From contig NZ_JAIMID010000010.1 in the NCBI RefSeq assembly GCF_019966535.1, positions 1-64,000 of the forward strand: a stretch of 64,000 nucleotides of DNA. Direction: 5' to 3'. Position numbers and translations under genes: made by a program. Of the stretch, positions 51,984-60,098 are shown in pieces. Positions within the stretch are counted from its first letter, which is position 1, and each line of letters opens with the position of its first letter. The notes beneath the pieces are model-generated. The model was given only the letters and a program-made list of their open reading frames with translations. It did no database searches and had not been told where the DNA came from. The DNA comes from Mesobacterium pallidum (GTDB lineage: Bacteria; Pseudomonadota; Alphaproteobacteria; Rhodobacterales; Rhodobacteraceae).

Positions 51984-53027
51984 TCAGCCGCGCACGAAGC
52001 CGACGATGTCGTAGGTCCGCTCGAGGATCGGCGCGGCGATCTCGCGGGCGCGGGCGGCACCCTGGGCGAGGATCGCGTCGATCTCCTCGGGGGCGGCCAT
52101 CAGCTCGGACATTTTCGTCGAGATCGGCGACAGCTTGTCGACGGCGAGGTCGGCCAGCATCGGCTTGAACTCGGAAAACGCCCTGCCGCCCACGTCGCGC
52201 AGCACCTCGTCCACGCTTTGCCCGGCCAGCGCCGCATAGATGTTGACGAGGTTGCGGGCATCGGGCCGCTCGTCCAGCCCCTTGGCCTCGGAGGGCAGTG
52301 GCTCGGGGTCGGTCTTGGCCTTGCGGATCTTCTTGGCGATGGCGTCCGCGTCATCGGTCAGGTTGATCCGGCTGGCATCCGAGGGGTCGGACTTGGACAT
52401 CTTCTTGGTGCCGTCGCGCAGCGACATGACGCGGGTCGCCGCGCCCTCGATCACCGGCTCGGGCAGCGGGAAGAACTCCACGCCATAATCGTGGTTGAAC
52501 TTGGCCGCAATGTCGCGCGTCAGCTCGACATGCTGCTTCTGGTCCTCGCCCACGGGCACATGCGTCGCGTGGTAGATCAGGATGTCGGCGGCCATCAGCG
52601 ACGGGTAGGCAAAGAGGCCCAGAGAGGATTTCTCGGCATTCTTGCCGGCCTTGTCCTTCCACTGGGTCATGCGGTTCATCCAGCCCATGCGGGCCACGCA
52701 GTTGAAGATCCAGGCCAGCTGCGCATGCTCGGGCACCTGGGACTGGTTGAACAGCATCGACTGCGCCGGGTCGAGCCCGGCGGCGATGAAACCGGCGGCC
52801 AGCTCGCGCGTCTGGTGGCGCAGCGCGGCGGGGTCCTGCCAGACGGTGATCGCGTGCAGGTCGACCATGCAGTAGAGCGTCTCCATGCCCTGGCCCTGCG
52901 CATCGACAAAGCGCTTGAGCGCCCCGAGGTAATTCCCGAGGTGCAGGTTGCCCGAAGGCTGGATGCCCGAAAAGATGCGCGGCGTGAACTGCGCGGACGA
53001 GGAGTGCGTTTGGACCGCATCCGTCAT
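51984..53027 (-). CDS. trpS: Tryptophanyl-tRNA synthetase
   Basis: Class I aminoacyl-tRNA synthetase of 347 residues that charges tRNA-Trp. The HIGH-like motif reads [20 protein letters not shown] near residue 22, and KMSKS appears as [15 protein letters not shown] near residue 210. [20 protein letters not shown] is the typical Trp-AMP pocket region. Length and layout are normal. The gene is divergent from the rhomboid-like gene. Confidence 0.97.
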   Translation of the reverse strand: MTDAVQTHSSSAQFTPRIFSGIQPSGNLHLGNYLGALKRFVDAQGQGMETLYCMVDLHAITVWQDPAALRHQTRELAAGFIAAGLDPAQSMLFNQSQVPEHAQLAWIFNCVARMGWMNRMTQWKDKAGKNAEKSSLGLFAYPSLMAADILIYHATHVPVGEDQKQHVELTRDIAAKFNHDYGVEFFPLPEPVIEGAATRVMSLRDGTKKMSKSDPSDASRINLTDDADAIAKKIRKAKTDPEPLPSEAKGLDERPDARNLVNIYAALAGQSVDEVLRDVGGRAFSEFKPMLADLAVDKLSPISTKMSELMAAPEEIDAILAQGAARAREIAAPILERTYDIVGFVRG

Positions 53028-53098
53028 GGGGGATCTCCGTCTGGATTGTATCGCCCGGGTGGCTTACTTGGGGGGCTGAGAGCCGTCAAGGAGCGCCC

Positions 53099-53785
53099 AT
53101 GTCAGACCCGCACTACGAACCGCCCGTGAATCCGATCCCGCCGGTGGTGCTGGCGCTGTTCCTGGTGATGGCGGCGGTCGAAGGGTACTTCGGTCTTGGC
53201 CGCGCCGGGCTGATCGGCGGACCCGAGGCGATCGGCTGGCGCAACCTCGCGATCCAGGACTACGCCGTCAACGGAGAGCTCTTTGACCTGATGCTCGAGA
53301 CCGGCCGCTGGCCGCCCGAACATGTCATGCGGCTGGTCACCTACCTTTTCGTGTCGGGCTCATTCACGCAGGCCGCCTTTGCCGGCGCCATGCTGCTGGC
53401 ACTTGGCAAGCTGGTGGGAGAGGTCTTCTCCCCCCTCGCCACGGCCGCGGTATTCCTCGTCTCGGGCATCTCGGGCGCGCTGGCCTACGGGCTGGTGCTG
53501 GACAACACCGGCTGGCTCTTCGGCGCCTTCCCGGGGGTCTACGGGCTGATCGGCGCCTTTACCTACCTGCTCTGGCTCAAACTGGGCGAGCTCGGCACCA
53601 ACCAGCTGCGCGCCTTCACGATGATCGGTTTCCTGATGGGCATCCAGCTGCTGTTCGGCCTGCTGTTCGGCGGAACCCGCGACTGGGTCGCAGATGTGGG
53701 CGGCTTCGGCGCGGGCTTCCTGATGAGCTTTGTCATCAGCCCCGGCGGCTGGTCCCGCCTGCGCGATCGCATGCGGCAGCGGTGA
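53099..53785 (+). CDS. Rhomboid-family membrane protein lacking the catalytic residues
   Basis: A 228-residue, six-helix membrane protein. The rhomboid layout is visible: RLVTYLFVSGSFTQAAFAGA corresponds to the helix 2 RxxTxxFxHxxxxHLxxNM region, FPGVYGLIGAF to the GxSG segment, and VADVGGFGAGFLMSFV to the last HxxGxxxG helix. The Ser of GxSG is Tyr (GVYG) and the catalytic His is replaced (DVGGFGAG), so proteolysis is not expected. It may act as a pseudoprotease or chaperone of membrane proteins. It is divergent from trpS with 71 bases between starts. Confidence 0.75.
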   Translation: MSDPHYEPPVNPIPPVVLALFLVMAAVEGYFGLGRAGLIGGPEAIGWRNLAIQDYAVNGELFDLMLETGRWPPEHVMRLVTYLFVSGSFTQAAFAGAMLLALGKLVGEVFSPLATAAVFLVSGISGALAYGLVLDNTGWLFGAFPGVYGLIGAFTYLLWLKLGELGTNQLRAFTMIGFLMGIQLLFGLLFGGTRDWVADVGGFGAGFLMSFVISPGGWSRLRDRMRQR

Positions 53786-53825
53786 GGCGCGGTCCTTTGC
53801 GGCCCGCCTGGCGGATCCGTGGTAT

Positions 53826-53919
53826 GCCTCCGGCGGGAGTTTATTGGCAAGATGAAGAACGGATCCCCTGCTTCATCTTGCCTCTAAACTCCGGGGGGTG
53901 TGGGGGGCTGGCCCCCCAC
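53826..53919. repeat. Bipartite hairpin repeat, copy B
   Basis: GGAGTTTATTGGCAAGATGA (53836-53855, with AG following) pairs with the arm 53871-53892 ending AAACTCC with two mismatches. The GC hairpin GTGGGGGG-CTGG-CCCCCCAC (53900-53919) follows. Nearly the same as copy A. It separates convergent genes and is probably their shared terminator. Confidence 0.78.
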
Positions 53920-53933
53920 GTTCCACGTCTCCC

Positions 53934-55106
53934 CTATTGCAGGTCGGCAAAGGCCTTGTGCAGCCGCTCCACCGCGTCCTCGACCAGCGCGCGGCGGGTG
54001 GCGATGTTGAAGCGCAGGAAGCTGTCGCCGCCCTTGCCGAAGGCCGGGCCCTTGTTGATCCCGATCTTCGCGTCCTCGGAGACACGGCGGGTGAACTCGG
54101 CCTGCTCCATCCCCGTGCCCGAGAAATCCACCCAGGACAGGTAGGTCGATTCGAGCGGCATGGAGCGGACCCCGGGCAGTGCCGCGATCCCGGCATCGAA
54201 GATCTTCCGGTTGCCGTCGAGATAGGCGATGCATTCCTCCAGCCACTCGGCCCCCTCGGGGCTATAGGCGCCGGGGTAGACGAATTGCGCCACCGCGTTG
54301 GGCGAGATGCCCAGCGCGCCCATCTTGGACGCGAAAGCGGCGCGCAGGTCGGGATCGGGGACGATCACGTTGCCGGTGTGGATGCCGGCGAGGTTGAAGG
54401 TCTTGGTCGGTGCAGTCAGCATCAGCAGCCGGTCGGTGATCGACGGGTCGGCCACCGCCAACGGCAGGTGTTTGTGGCCCGGAAACACGAGGTCGTGGTG
54501 GATCTCGTCCGAGACGATCATCAGGTTGTGCCGCTTGGCAAAGCTGCCGAGCGCGGTCAACTCACCCTGCGTCCAGACCCGGCCGCCGGGGTTGTGCGGC
54601 GAGCAGAGGACGATCATCCGCTCGGACCCGGTCAGCATGGTCTCGTAGGTGTCGAAATCCATCTCGTAGCGGCCATCGCGATTAGCCAGCGGCAGCTCGC
54701 GGATCTCGCGGCCCGCTTCCTTCAGGATGCGGTGGAAGGCGTGGTAGACCGGGGTGAAGAGGATCACCGCGTCACCCGGCGCCGTGAACGCCTCGACGCA
54801 CATGGCGGTGCCGTTGACGAGGCCATGGGTGGAAAAGATCCAGTCGGGCTCGATCTGCCAGCCATGGCGGTGGTCCATCCACCAGCAGATGCTGTTCCGA
54901 TACAGGCCGTCGTCGCCGAAATAGCCGTAGACCCCCACATCGACATACTCCTGCAGCAGCTTGCGCACGCTGTGCGGCGGGCGGAAGTCCATGTCGGCCA
55001 CCCACATCGGCAGCCCGCCGTCGTTCGAGACGCCCGTGTAGCTTTCCATCATGTCCCATTTGGTCGAATGGGTGCCGATCCGGTTGATCTCTTCGTCGAA
55101 ATTCAT
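53934..55106 (-). CDS. MalY/PatB-family cystathionine beta-lyase-like aminotransferase
   Basis: Fold-type I PLP protein of 390 residues. MPMWVADMDF-like LPMWVADMDFRPPHSVRKLL at the start, CSPHNPGGRVWTQGEL, SDEIHHDLVFPGHKHLPLAV with the cofactor Asp, and TAPTKTFNLAGIHTGNVIV with the Schiff-base Lys near residue 235 mark it as MalY/PatB rather than an aspartate aminotransferase. C-S lyase activity on cystathionine or cysteine conjugates is expected. A stand-alone gene, convergent with the rhomboid-like gene and divergent from the def operon. Confidence 0.87.
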   Translation of the reverse strand: MNFDEEINRIGTHSTKWDMMESYTGVSNDGGLPMWVADMDFRPPHSVRKLLQEYVDVGVYGYFGDDGLYRNSICWWMDHRHGWQIEPDWIFSTHGLVNGTAMCVEAFTAPGDAVILFTPVYHAFHRILKEAGREIRELPLANRDGRYEMDFDTYETMLTGSERMIVLCSPHNPGGRVWTQGELTALGSFAKRHNLMIVSDEIHHDLVFPGHKHLPLAVADPSITDRLLMLTAPTKTFNLAGIHTGNVIVPDPDLRAAFASKMGALGISPNAVAQFVYPGAYSPEGAEWLEECIAYLDGNRKIFDAGIAALPGVRSMPLESTYLSWVDFSGTGMEQAEFTRRVSEDAKIGINKGPAFGKGGDSFLRFNIATRRALVEDAVERLHKAFADLQ

Positions 55107-55206
55107 GGGGCTTGCCTCGTCTTCCTGGATGCGCAGACGCTAGCGCCCCCAGCGCCGGGTGCAAGGGGCGTTGCGAAACGCGGAGTCATCGCCTAGATCA
55201 AGCCGC

Positions 55207-55725
55207 ATGAAACGACCGATCCTGATCCATCCCGACCCGCGCCTCAAAAAGGTCTGCGCCCCCGTTTCCGATATCACGGACGAGGGGCGGGCCCTGGCCG
55301 ACGACATGCTCGAGACCATGTATGCCGCGCCGGGTATCGGGCTGGCCGCGCCGCAGGTCGGCGTGATGGACCGGCTGATCGTGCTCGATTGCGAGAAGGA
55401 CGACGAGGTGGCGCCGAAGCCGCTGGTCATGTTCAACCCCGAGATCCTGCAAGCCTCGGACGATCTCAGCGTCTACGAGGAAGGCTGCCTGTCGATCCCC
55501 GACCAATATGCCGAGGTGACACGCCCCGCCGAGGTGCGCGTGCGCTGGCTCGACCGCGACGGCAACGAGCAGGAGCGCGATTTCGACGGCCTCTGGGCGA
55601 CCTGCGTGCAGCACGAGATCGACCACCTCGACGGCAGGCTCTTCATCGACTACCTCGGCGCGATGAAGCGGCAGATGATCACCCGCAAGATGGTCAAGCT
55701 CAAGCGCGACCGCGCCCGGGCCTGA
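55207..55725 (+). CDS. def: Peptide deformylase, canonical copy
   Basis: Removes the N-formyl group from nascent proteins. The 172-residue enzyme has all three metal-site motifs: GIGLAAPQVG (about 45), EGCLSIPDQYAEVTRP with the Cys ligand (about 90) and VQHEIDHLDG with both His ligands and the catalytic Glu (about 135). First of three tandem deformylase genes followed by fmt. Its stop overlaps the next start as TGATG, so the genes are coupled. Confidence 0.95.
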   Translation: MKRPILIHPDPRLKKVCAPVSDITDEGRALADDMLETMYAAPGIGLAAPQVGVMDRLIVLDCEKDDEVAPKPLVMFNPEILQASDDLSVYEEGCLSIPDQYAEVTRPAEVRVRWLDRDGNEQERDFDGLWATCVQHEIDHLDGRLFIDYLGAMKRQMITRKMVKLKRDRARA

Positions 55726-56225
55726 TGGCGGTCCTGCCGATCCTGCGCTGGCCGGACCCGCGCCTTTCGCAGGTTTGCGAGCCCGCACCGGTGGCCGAGG
55801 CGCTGCTGGACCTGATCGACGACATGTTCGACACGATGTATGCCGCCCAGGGCCGGGGCCTTGCCGCGCCGCAGGTCGGCGTGATGCAGCGGTTCTTCGT
55901 CATGGATGCCGGCTGGAAAGAGGGCGACAGCACGCCCGAGGTGATGATCGACCCCGCCGTGATCGCCTGGGAAAAACGTGACGTGGTGATGGAGGAGGCC
56001 TGCCTGTCGATCCCCGGCGTGGTCGTGCCCGTGGCGCGTCCGGTCGCCGTCACGCTGGGCTGGCGCGACCGCAACGACGATTACCACATGCGCGATTTCG
56101 ACGGGGCCGAGGCACGGATCATCCAGCACGAGCTCGACCATCTCGACGGCCGCGTACATTTCACCCGGATCGACGACGCGACCCGCGGGGTGCTGGAAAC
56201 CCCCTACCTGGAGGCGCTGTCATGA
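55725..56225 (+). CDS. Peptide deformylase, second paralogue
   Basis: A 166-residue deformylase paralogue with GRGLAAPQVG, EEACLSIPGVVVPVARP (Ala replaces the Gly of EGCLS, Cys ligand kept) and IQHELDHLDG with the catalytic Glu intact. It is therefore probably active. The shorter C-terminus lacks the Arg/Lys-rich tail of the first copy. Coupled to both neighbours by overlapping start/stop codons (TGATG before, ATGA after). Confidence 0.9.
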   Translation: MAVLPILRWPDPRLSQVCEPAPVAEALLDLIDDMFDTMYAAQGRGLAAPQVGVMQRFFVMDAGWKEGDSTPEVMIDPAVIAWEKRDVVMEEACLSIPGVVVPVARPVAVTLGWRDRNDDYHMRDFDGAEARIIQHELDHLDGRVHFTRIDDATRGVLETPYLEALS

Positions 56226-56722
56226 CCACCCGTCGCTGCATCCCCTGGCCCGACAAGCGCCTGCGCACCCGCGCCGAGGACGTGGCGATCATCGACGACG
56301 CGGTGCGCGCCACCTGGGCCGACATGATCGACACGATGGAGGCGATGCCGGGCGTCGGCCTTGCCGCGGTGCAGATCGGCGTGATGCGGCGGCTGGCGGT
56401 GGTCGATGCGTCGGAGGGCCGCGGCCAGGCGGTCTGCATGGCCAATCCCGAGGTGCTGCATGCCAGCGTCCAGCTGCGCGAGCACGAGGAAGCCTCGCCC
56501 AACCTGCCGGGTGTCTCGGCGGTCATCAAGCGGCCGCGGGCGGTGACGGTGCGGTTTCTGAACGCGGATGGTCTGGAGGAGGAACGCGACTTCGTCGGGC
56601 TCTGGGCGACCTCCGTGCAGCACCAGATCGACCACCTGGCAGGGCGGATGTATTTCGACCGGCTGAGCAAGCTCAAGCGCGACGTGTTGCTGCGCAAGGC
56701 CCGCAAGCTGGGCGGGGGCTGA
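56222..56722 (+). CDS. Deformylase-like protein lacking the catalytic Glu and Cys ligand
   Basis: A 166-residue third paralogue. Motif 1 is GVGLAAVQIG, motif 2 reads EHEEASPNLPGVSAVIKRP without the Cys ligand, and motif 3 is VQHQIDHLAG, with Gln for the catalytic Glu. Metal binding by two His may persist, but hydrolysis of formyl-Met is not expected. The fold and basic C-terminus (KLKRDVLLRKARKL) resemble the first copy, so ribosome or peptide binding could be kept. It overlaps def2 by ATGA and precedes fmt. Confidence 0.88.
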   Translation: MTTRRCIPWPDKRLRTRAEDVAIIDDAVRATWADMIDTMEAMPGVGLAAVQIGVMRRLAVVDASEGRGQAVCMANPEVLHASVQLREHEEASPNLPGVSAVIKRPRAVTVRFLNADGLEEERDFVGLWATSVQHQIDHLAGRMYFDRLSKLKRDVLLRKARKLGGG

Positions 56723-56744
56723 GATGGCGCGCCGGAGATTTCAT

Positions 56745-56776
56745 GCCTTCGGCGAGAGTATTTGTGGAATAATGAA
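56745..56776 (+). repeat. Half copy of the hairpin repeat (copy D)
   Basis: The stretch GCCTTCGGCGAGAGTATTTG and the following GGAATAATGAA match the left arm of the repeat family (GCCTCCGGCGGGAGT..., ...GG-A-[GA]ATGAA). No complementary right arm is present. It lies between the third deformylase gene and fmt, so a full hairpin would have broken this operon. Confidence 0.5.
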
Positions 56777-56800
56777 AGCAGGGATGCGGAGGGGCCGACC

Positions 56801-57715
56801 ATGCGCGTGATCTTCATGGGAACGCCCGATTTCTCGGTGCCGGTGCTGGAGGCGCTGGTCGATGCCGGCCACGAGATCGCCGCCGTCTATTGCCAGCCGC
56901 CACGGCCGGCGGGGCGGGGCAAGAAGGATCGTCCGACCCCCGTCCATGCGCGGGCCGAGGCGCTGGGCCTCGAGGTGCGCCACCCGGTGTCGCTGAGGGG
57001 GGCCGAGGAACAAGCCGCCTTTGCCGCGCTGGGCGCCGATGTGGCCGTGGTCGTGGCCTATGGGCTCATCCTGCCGCAACCGGTGCTGGACGCGCCCAGA
57101 CACGGTTGCCTCAACATCCATGCCTCGCTGTTGCCGCGCTGGCGCGGAGCGGCGCCGATCCACCGGGCGATCATGGCGGGCGATGCCGAGACCGGCGTCT
57201 GCATCATGCAGATGGAGGCGGGGCTGGACACCGGCCCCGTGCTGCTGCGCAAGGCCGTCCAGATCGGCGACGAGGAAACCACCGGCGCGCTGCACGACCG
57301 GCTCAGCGCGCTGGGCGCGGCGGCCATCATCGAAGCGTTGGCGCGGCTGGACGCGCTGACGCCTGAAGTCCAGCCCGAGGAGGGCGTCACCTACGCCGCC
57401 AAGATCGACAAGGCCGAGGCCGCCATCGACTGGACCCGCCCCGCGGCCGAGGTCAGCCGCCAGGTGCGCGGCCTCGCCCCGTTCCCCGGGGCCTGGACCC
57501 TGGTCGGCGGTGAGCGGATCAAGCTGCTCGGCGCGTGGGTCGAACCGGGCGGTGGCACGCCGGGAGAAGCGCTGGACGATGCGCTGCTGATCGCCTGCGG
57601 CGACGGCGCCGTGCGGATCACCAGGGCGCAGCGGGCGGGCAAGGGCGCACAGGAGGCCGAGGTCTTCCTGCGCGGCTTCCCGGTCCCGCGCGGCACGATG
57701 TTGGGAGAGGCCTGA
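56801..57715 (+). CDS. fmt: Methionyl-tRNA formyltransferase
   Basis: Formylates initiator Met-tRNA with 10-formyl-THF. The 304-residue protein has the usual length. [19 protein letters not shown] opens the Rossmann domain, [20 protein letters not shown] holds the catalytic Asn/His (N and H of NIHASLLP) and GLDTGPVLL the catalytic Asp. The C-terminal OB domain begins near residue 205 ([20 protein letters not shown]). ATG 56801 has CGGAGGGG upstream. Fourth gene of the def operon; its stop overlaps the next start. Confidence 0.96.
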   Translation: MRVIFMGTPDFSVPVLEALVDAGHEIAAVYCQPPRPAGRGKKDRPTPVHARAEALGLEVRHPVSLRGAEEQAAFAALGADVAVVVAYGLILPQPVLDAPRHGCLNIHASLLPRWRGAAPIHRAIMAGDAETGVCIMQMEAGLDTGPVLLRKAVQIGDEETTGALHDRLSALGAAAIIEALARLDALTPEVQPEEGVTYAAKIDKAEAAIDWTRPAAEVSRQVRGLAPFPGAWTLVGGERIKLLGAWVEPGGGTPGEALDDALLIACGDGAVRITRAQRAGKGAQEAEVFLRGFPVPRGTMLGEA

Positions 57716-57951
57716 TGTTTCCCACCATGATCGGCACCGTCGTGATCGCGGGCATCGTCGGCTATGCCTCGGAAAAGACCGGCTGGACGCACAACGGCTA
57801 TCTGCAAAGCATCATCATCTGCATCGGCGGGGCCTTCCTGGCCTATTTCCTGCGCCTGATGTTCGGCTTCGGCTTCGGCTCGCCCGGGCTCAACGCCATC
57901 GCGTCCTCGGTCGGCGCGCTCATCATCGTGCCCTTTCACTGGAGACGCTGA
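57715..57951 (+). CDS. Small membrane protein, GlsB/YeaQ/YmgE-like
   Basis: A 78-residue protein with three hydrophobic segments: MIGTVVIAGIVGYASEKTGW, YLQSIIICIGGAFLAYFLR and ASSVGALIIVPF. The Gly-rich pattern and final basic residues resemble the transglycosylase-associated (GlsB/YeaQ) family, though the match is not strong. It is translationally coupled to fmt (TGATG) and lies three bases before another 78-residue membrane protein. The function is unknown; the family is often stress-induced. Confidence 0.65.
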   Translation: MFPTMIGTVVIAGIVGYASEKTGWTHNGYLQSIIICIGGAFLAYFLRLMFGFGFGSPGLNAIASSVGALIIVPFHWRR

Positions 57952-57954
57952 CCC

Positions 57955-58191
57955 ATGCCCGCCCTCTGGCTGCTCATCGTCGGCGCTGCCGCCGGCTTCA
58001 TCGCCACCCGCCTCATGGGCCGCGAGACGGACATCCTCACCACAATCGCGATTGGCATGGCCGGCGCGCTGATCGGCGGGTTGGTCCTGCGCGCGCTCAT
58101 CGCCATCGGCGGCGCGCTGGCGGGACTCGTCGGCGCCATCCTCGGCGCGCTGCTGCTGCTCTGGCTCTGGGACCGCTACGGCCGCAAGTGA
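57955..58191 (+). CDS. Second small membrane protein, GlsB/YeaQ-like
   Basis: A 78-residue hydrophobic protein: LWLLIVGAAAGFIATRLMGR, ILTTIAIGMAGALIGGLVLR and ALAGLVGAILGALLLLWLWD. The GxxxGFxA-x-x-[LI]-x-G start and GxxGAxxGG core fit GlsB/YeaQ/YmgE proteins better than its neighbour does. It is the last gene of the def-fmt operon. No conserved polar catalytic residues; probably a structural membrane peptide. Confidence 0.68.
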   Translation: MPALWLLIVGAAAGFIATRLMGRETDILTTIAIGMAGALIGGLVLRALIAIGGALAGLVGAILGALLLLWLWDRYGRK

Positions 58192-58232
58192 CCCCCGAAA
58201 GTTTCCAAAATGCCCGAATTGCAGGCATACTT

Positions 58233-58259
58233 TTGAAAATATGCGCAATGTGATATGAT
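58233..58259 (+). promoter_or_regulatory. Candidate promoter of the small secreted-protein gene
   Basis: TTGAAA (58233-58238) and TATGAT (58254-58259) are spaced by 15 bases, slightly short of the optimum, in an A/T-rich island 60 bases before the start at 58319. Confidence 0.4.
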
Positions 58260-58318
58260 TACGTAGCGTCAACTTAGAATCGGTGGCGCTGCATCATCCA
58301 CTAAGGGGGGCTTTCAAG

Positions 58319-58540
58319 ATGCGCATTTTGACCATTCTTTCGATTGCACTGTTGGCGGCGGCACTGTTCGCGTCGCCCGGCTTTGCCGACAAGGGCGGCG
58401 TTCCGAACGAGAACGCCAGCGACAACGCCGAGGGCAGCGCCAACGACAATGGCAACAAGGGCGGAAACGGCGGCGGCAAGGGCGTCGGCCACGGTGACGC
58501 CGATGCCAACCACGACGGCAAGCACGACAAGTGGGGCTGA
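58319..58540 (+). CDS. Small secreted Gly/Asn/Asp-rich protein, 73 residues
   Basis: A signal peptide (RILTILSIALLAAALFASPG, cleaved after FA) is followed by a 50-residue low-complexity mature part: NENASDNAEGSANDNGNKG, GNGGGKGVGHGDADANHDG, ending KHDKWG. The mature peptide has no Cys and is probably disordered in the periplasm or outside. The Asp/Asn/His content suggests possible metal or surface binding, but this is speculation. AAGGGGGG precedes ATG 58319, and the gene has its own promoter-like region and terminator. Confidence 0.65.
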   Translation: MRILTILSIALLAAALFASPGFADKGGVPNENASDNAEGSANDNGNKGGNGGGKGVGHGDADANHDGKHDKWG

Positions 58541-58572
58541 TCGCCGATTGATCGGACGATCTCACTGACGAG

Positions 58573-58601
58573 AAAGGGCTTCGCACTGCGCGGGGCCCTT
58601 T
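58573..58601 (+). terminator. Terminator after the small secreted-protein gene
   Basis: AAAGGGC (58573-58579) pairs with GCCCTTT (58595-58601), followed by TCTTTC. It lies 32 bases after the stop and 15 bases before the convergent rnhA stop. Confidence 0.65.
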
Positions 58602-58616
58602 TCTTTCGGGAGGGTG

Positions 58617-59072
58617 TCAGGCGCCCTTGAACGGCGCCATGCCGGCCCGCGCCAGTTCGTCGGCGCGTTCGTTTTCCGGGTGTCCGGCGTGGCCCTTGAC
58701 CCATTTCCAGGTCACGTCGTGGCGCTTGGCCGCCTCGTCCAGCCGCTGCCACAGCTCGACGTTCTTGACCGGCTTCTTCGCCGCCGTCTTCCAGCCATTG
58801 CGCTTCCAGCCGTGGATCCAGCCGGTCACGCCGTTCTTCACGTAGGCGCTGTCGGTCACCACGGTGATCGACGAGGGCCGGGCCAGCGATTCCAGCGCCG
58901 AGATGGCGGCCATCAGCTCCATCCGGTTGTTGGTCGTCGCGGCTTCGCCGCCCTGCAATTCGCGTTCCTTGACGATGTCTTCACCGTCCATCGCGCGCAG
59001 CAGGACACCCCAGCCTCCGGGGCCGGGATTGCCGGAGCAGGCTCCGTCGGTATAGGCAAAAAGATCAGGCAT
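58617..59072 (-). CDS. rnhA: Ribonuclease HI
   Basis: Cleaves the RNA strand of RNA-DNA hybrids. The 151-residue enzyme has all catalytic acids: [19 protein letters not shown] (first Asp), [13 protein letters not shown] (Glu), [11 protein letters not shown] (Asp) and [15 protein letters not shown] (last Asp), plus the basic protrusion [20 protein letters not shown] 59072 overlaps the upstream methyltransferase gene by eight bases. Last of the chain ispH, DUF3429, methyltransferase, rnhA. Confidence 0.96.
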   Translation of the reverse strand: MPDLFAYTDGACSGNPGPGGWGVLLRAMDGEDIVKERELQGGEAATTNNRMELMAAISALESLARPSSITVVTDSAYVKNGVTGWIHGWKRNGWKTAAKKPVKNVELWQRLDEAAKRHDVTWKWVKGHAGHPENERADELARAGMAPFKGA

Positions 59073-59655
59073 GGGCGTGCAGCAATAGCCAGTCGTCGAC
59101 GGTGCCCGCAAGCCCCTTTCCGCGCCCCGGCGTCGCCTGCGTCACCGTGAACCCGGCCAGCGCCAGTTCGGCGCGCAACTCGGCTTCGGAGAAGTAGGCG
59201 GTGAAGCGGCCCAAGTGGTCGACCCTTTCGCCCTCCCCCAGCTTCATCCCCAGGAACAGCGGCGCGCCGGGCTGGACCAGCCCGCGCAGCGCGGCCAGGT
59301 GCCGGGGCAGATCGGCGCGAGGGGCGTGCAGCAGCGAGAAGCTGGCCCAGATGCCGTCCACGGCGGGCAGCGTCGCGATGTCGTCAAAGAGCACCTGCCG
59401 CGCCTCGACCCCGGGATGCCGACCGGTCATCGCGACCATGGCGGCAGAACCGTCCACTGCCAGAACCCGCATGCCCGCCGCGGCCATGGCGGCGGCGTGG
59501 TGGCCCGGCCCGCAGCCGAGATCCAGCACACGCGACCCCGGCGCCAGCGCCGACAGGAAGATGTCCATGCCCTGCGCGTTTTCCTTGGCCACCATCCGCG
59601 CGTAGCGGTCGGCGTCGCGGTCGTAGACGGCCAGCGTGTCGCGATGGGAGCTCAT
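59065..59655 (-). CDS. Class I SAM-dependent methyltransferase
   Basis: A 196-residue Methyltransf_11/25-type enzyme. Motif I is [20 protein letters not shown] near residue 47, the acidic strand 2 end is [11 protein letters not shown], and [15 protein letters not shown] is the post-II region. The start [16 protein letters not shown] is typical of small-molecule methyltransferases in these bacteria. The substrate is unknown. ATG 59655 overlaps the DUF3429 gene stop as ATGA. Confidence 0.83.
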   Translation of the reverse strand: MSSHRDTLAVYDRDADRYARMVAKENAQGMDIFLSALAPGSRVLDLGCGPGHHAAAMAAAGMRVLAVDGSAAMVAMTGRHPGVEARQVLFDDIATLPAVDGIWASFSLLHAPRADLPRHLAALRGLVQPGAPLFLGMKLGEGERVDHLGRFTAYFSEAELRAELALAGFTVTQATPGRGKGLAGTVDDWLLLHAHA

Positions 59656-60098
59656 GTGGCGATCCCGACAGCCAGGCAGGCCACCACGACAACCGTCAGC
59701 GTGATCCGCAGGCGCAGCCACCAGTCGGGGCCAAGCCCGCGGCGGACATAAAACCAGTCGAGCCCCAGCAGCGCGACGAAGCCGATGGTGAGCCGCGTCA
59801 GCTGCGTCTCAACCGGGCCGAAGTTGAAGGCCGCCCAGAGCGCGGGCAGGACCGACAGGCCATAGGCCCAGCGGCGCTCCTGCGGCTCGGCCCGGGTGGC
59901 GAACCCCCAGAGCACACCGGACATGAAGGCAAGGATGACCGTGCCGTACCAGGCCAGCAGGCGCGGCCCGTCCAGCACGTAGGCCAGCAGCCCCGTTCCT
60001 TCCGTGGAGGGCTCCAGCACCGCCAGCGCGGCGCCCCAGAGGAAGGGGATCAGGCCCGCCACCCCGAGCCAGAGCGCGCTGGGCGGCACTTGTCTCAT
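59652..60098 (-). CDS. DUF3429 membrane protein
   Basis: A 148-residue protein with about five hydrophobic helices: [39 protein letters not shown] (the GA-x-I-x-SF-x-GG-x-WG-like DUF3429 core), [14 protein letters not shown] and a final [15 protein letters not shown]. The function is unknown. Starts and stops overlap those of ispH and the methyltransferase (ATGA on both sides), so it is part of that operon. Confidence 0.78.
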   Translation of the reverse strand: MRQVPPSALWLGVAGLIPFLWGAALAVLEPSTEGTGLLAYVLDGPRLLAWYGTVILAFMSGVLWGFATRAEPQERRWAYGLSVLPALWAAFNFGPVETQLTRLTIGFVALLGLDWFYVRRGLGPDWWLRLRITLTVVVVACLAVGIAT

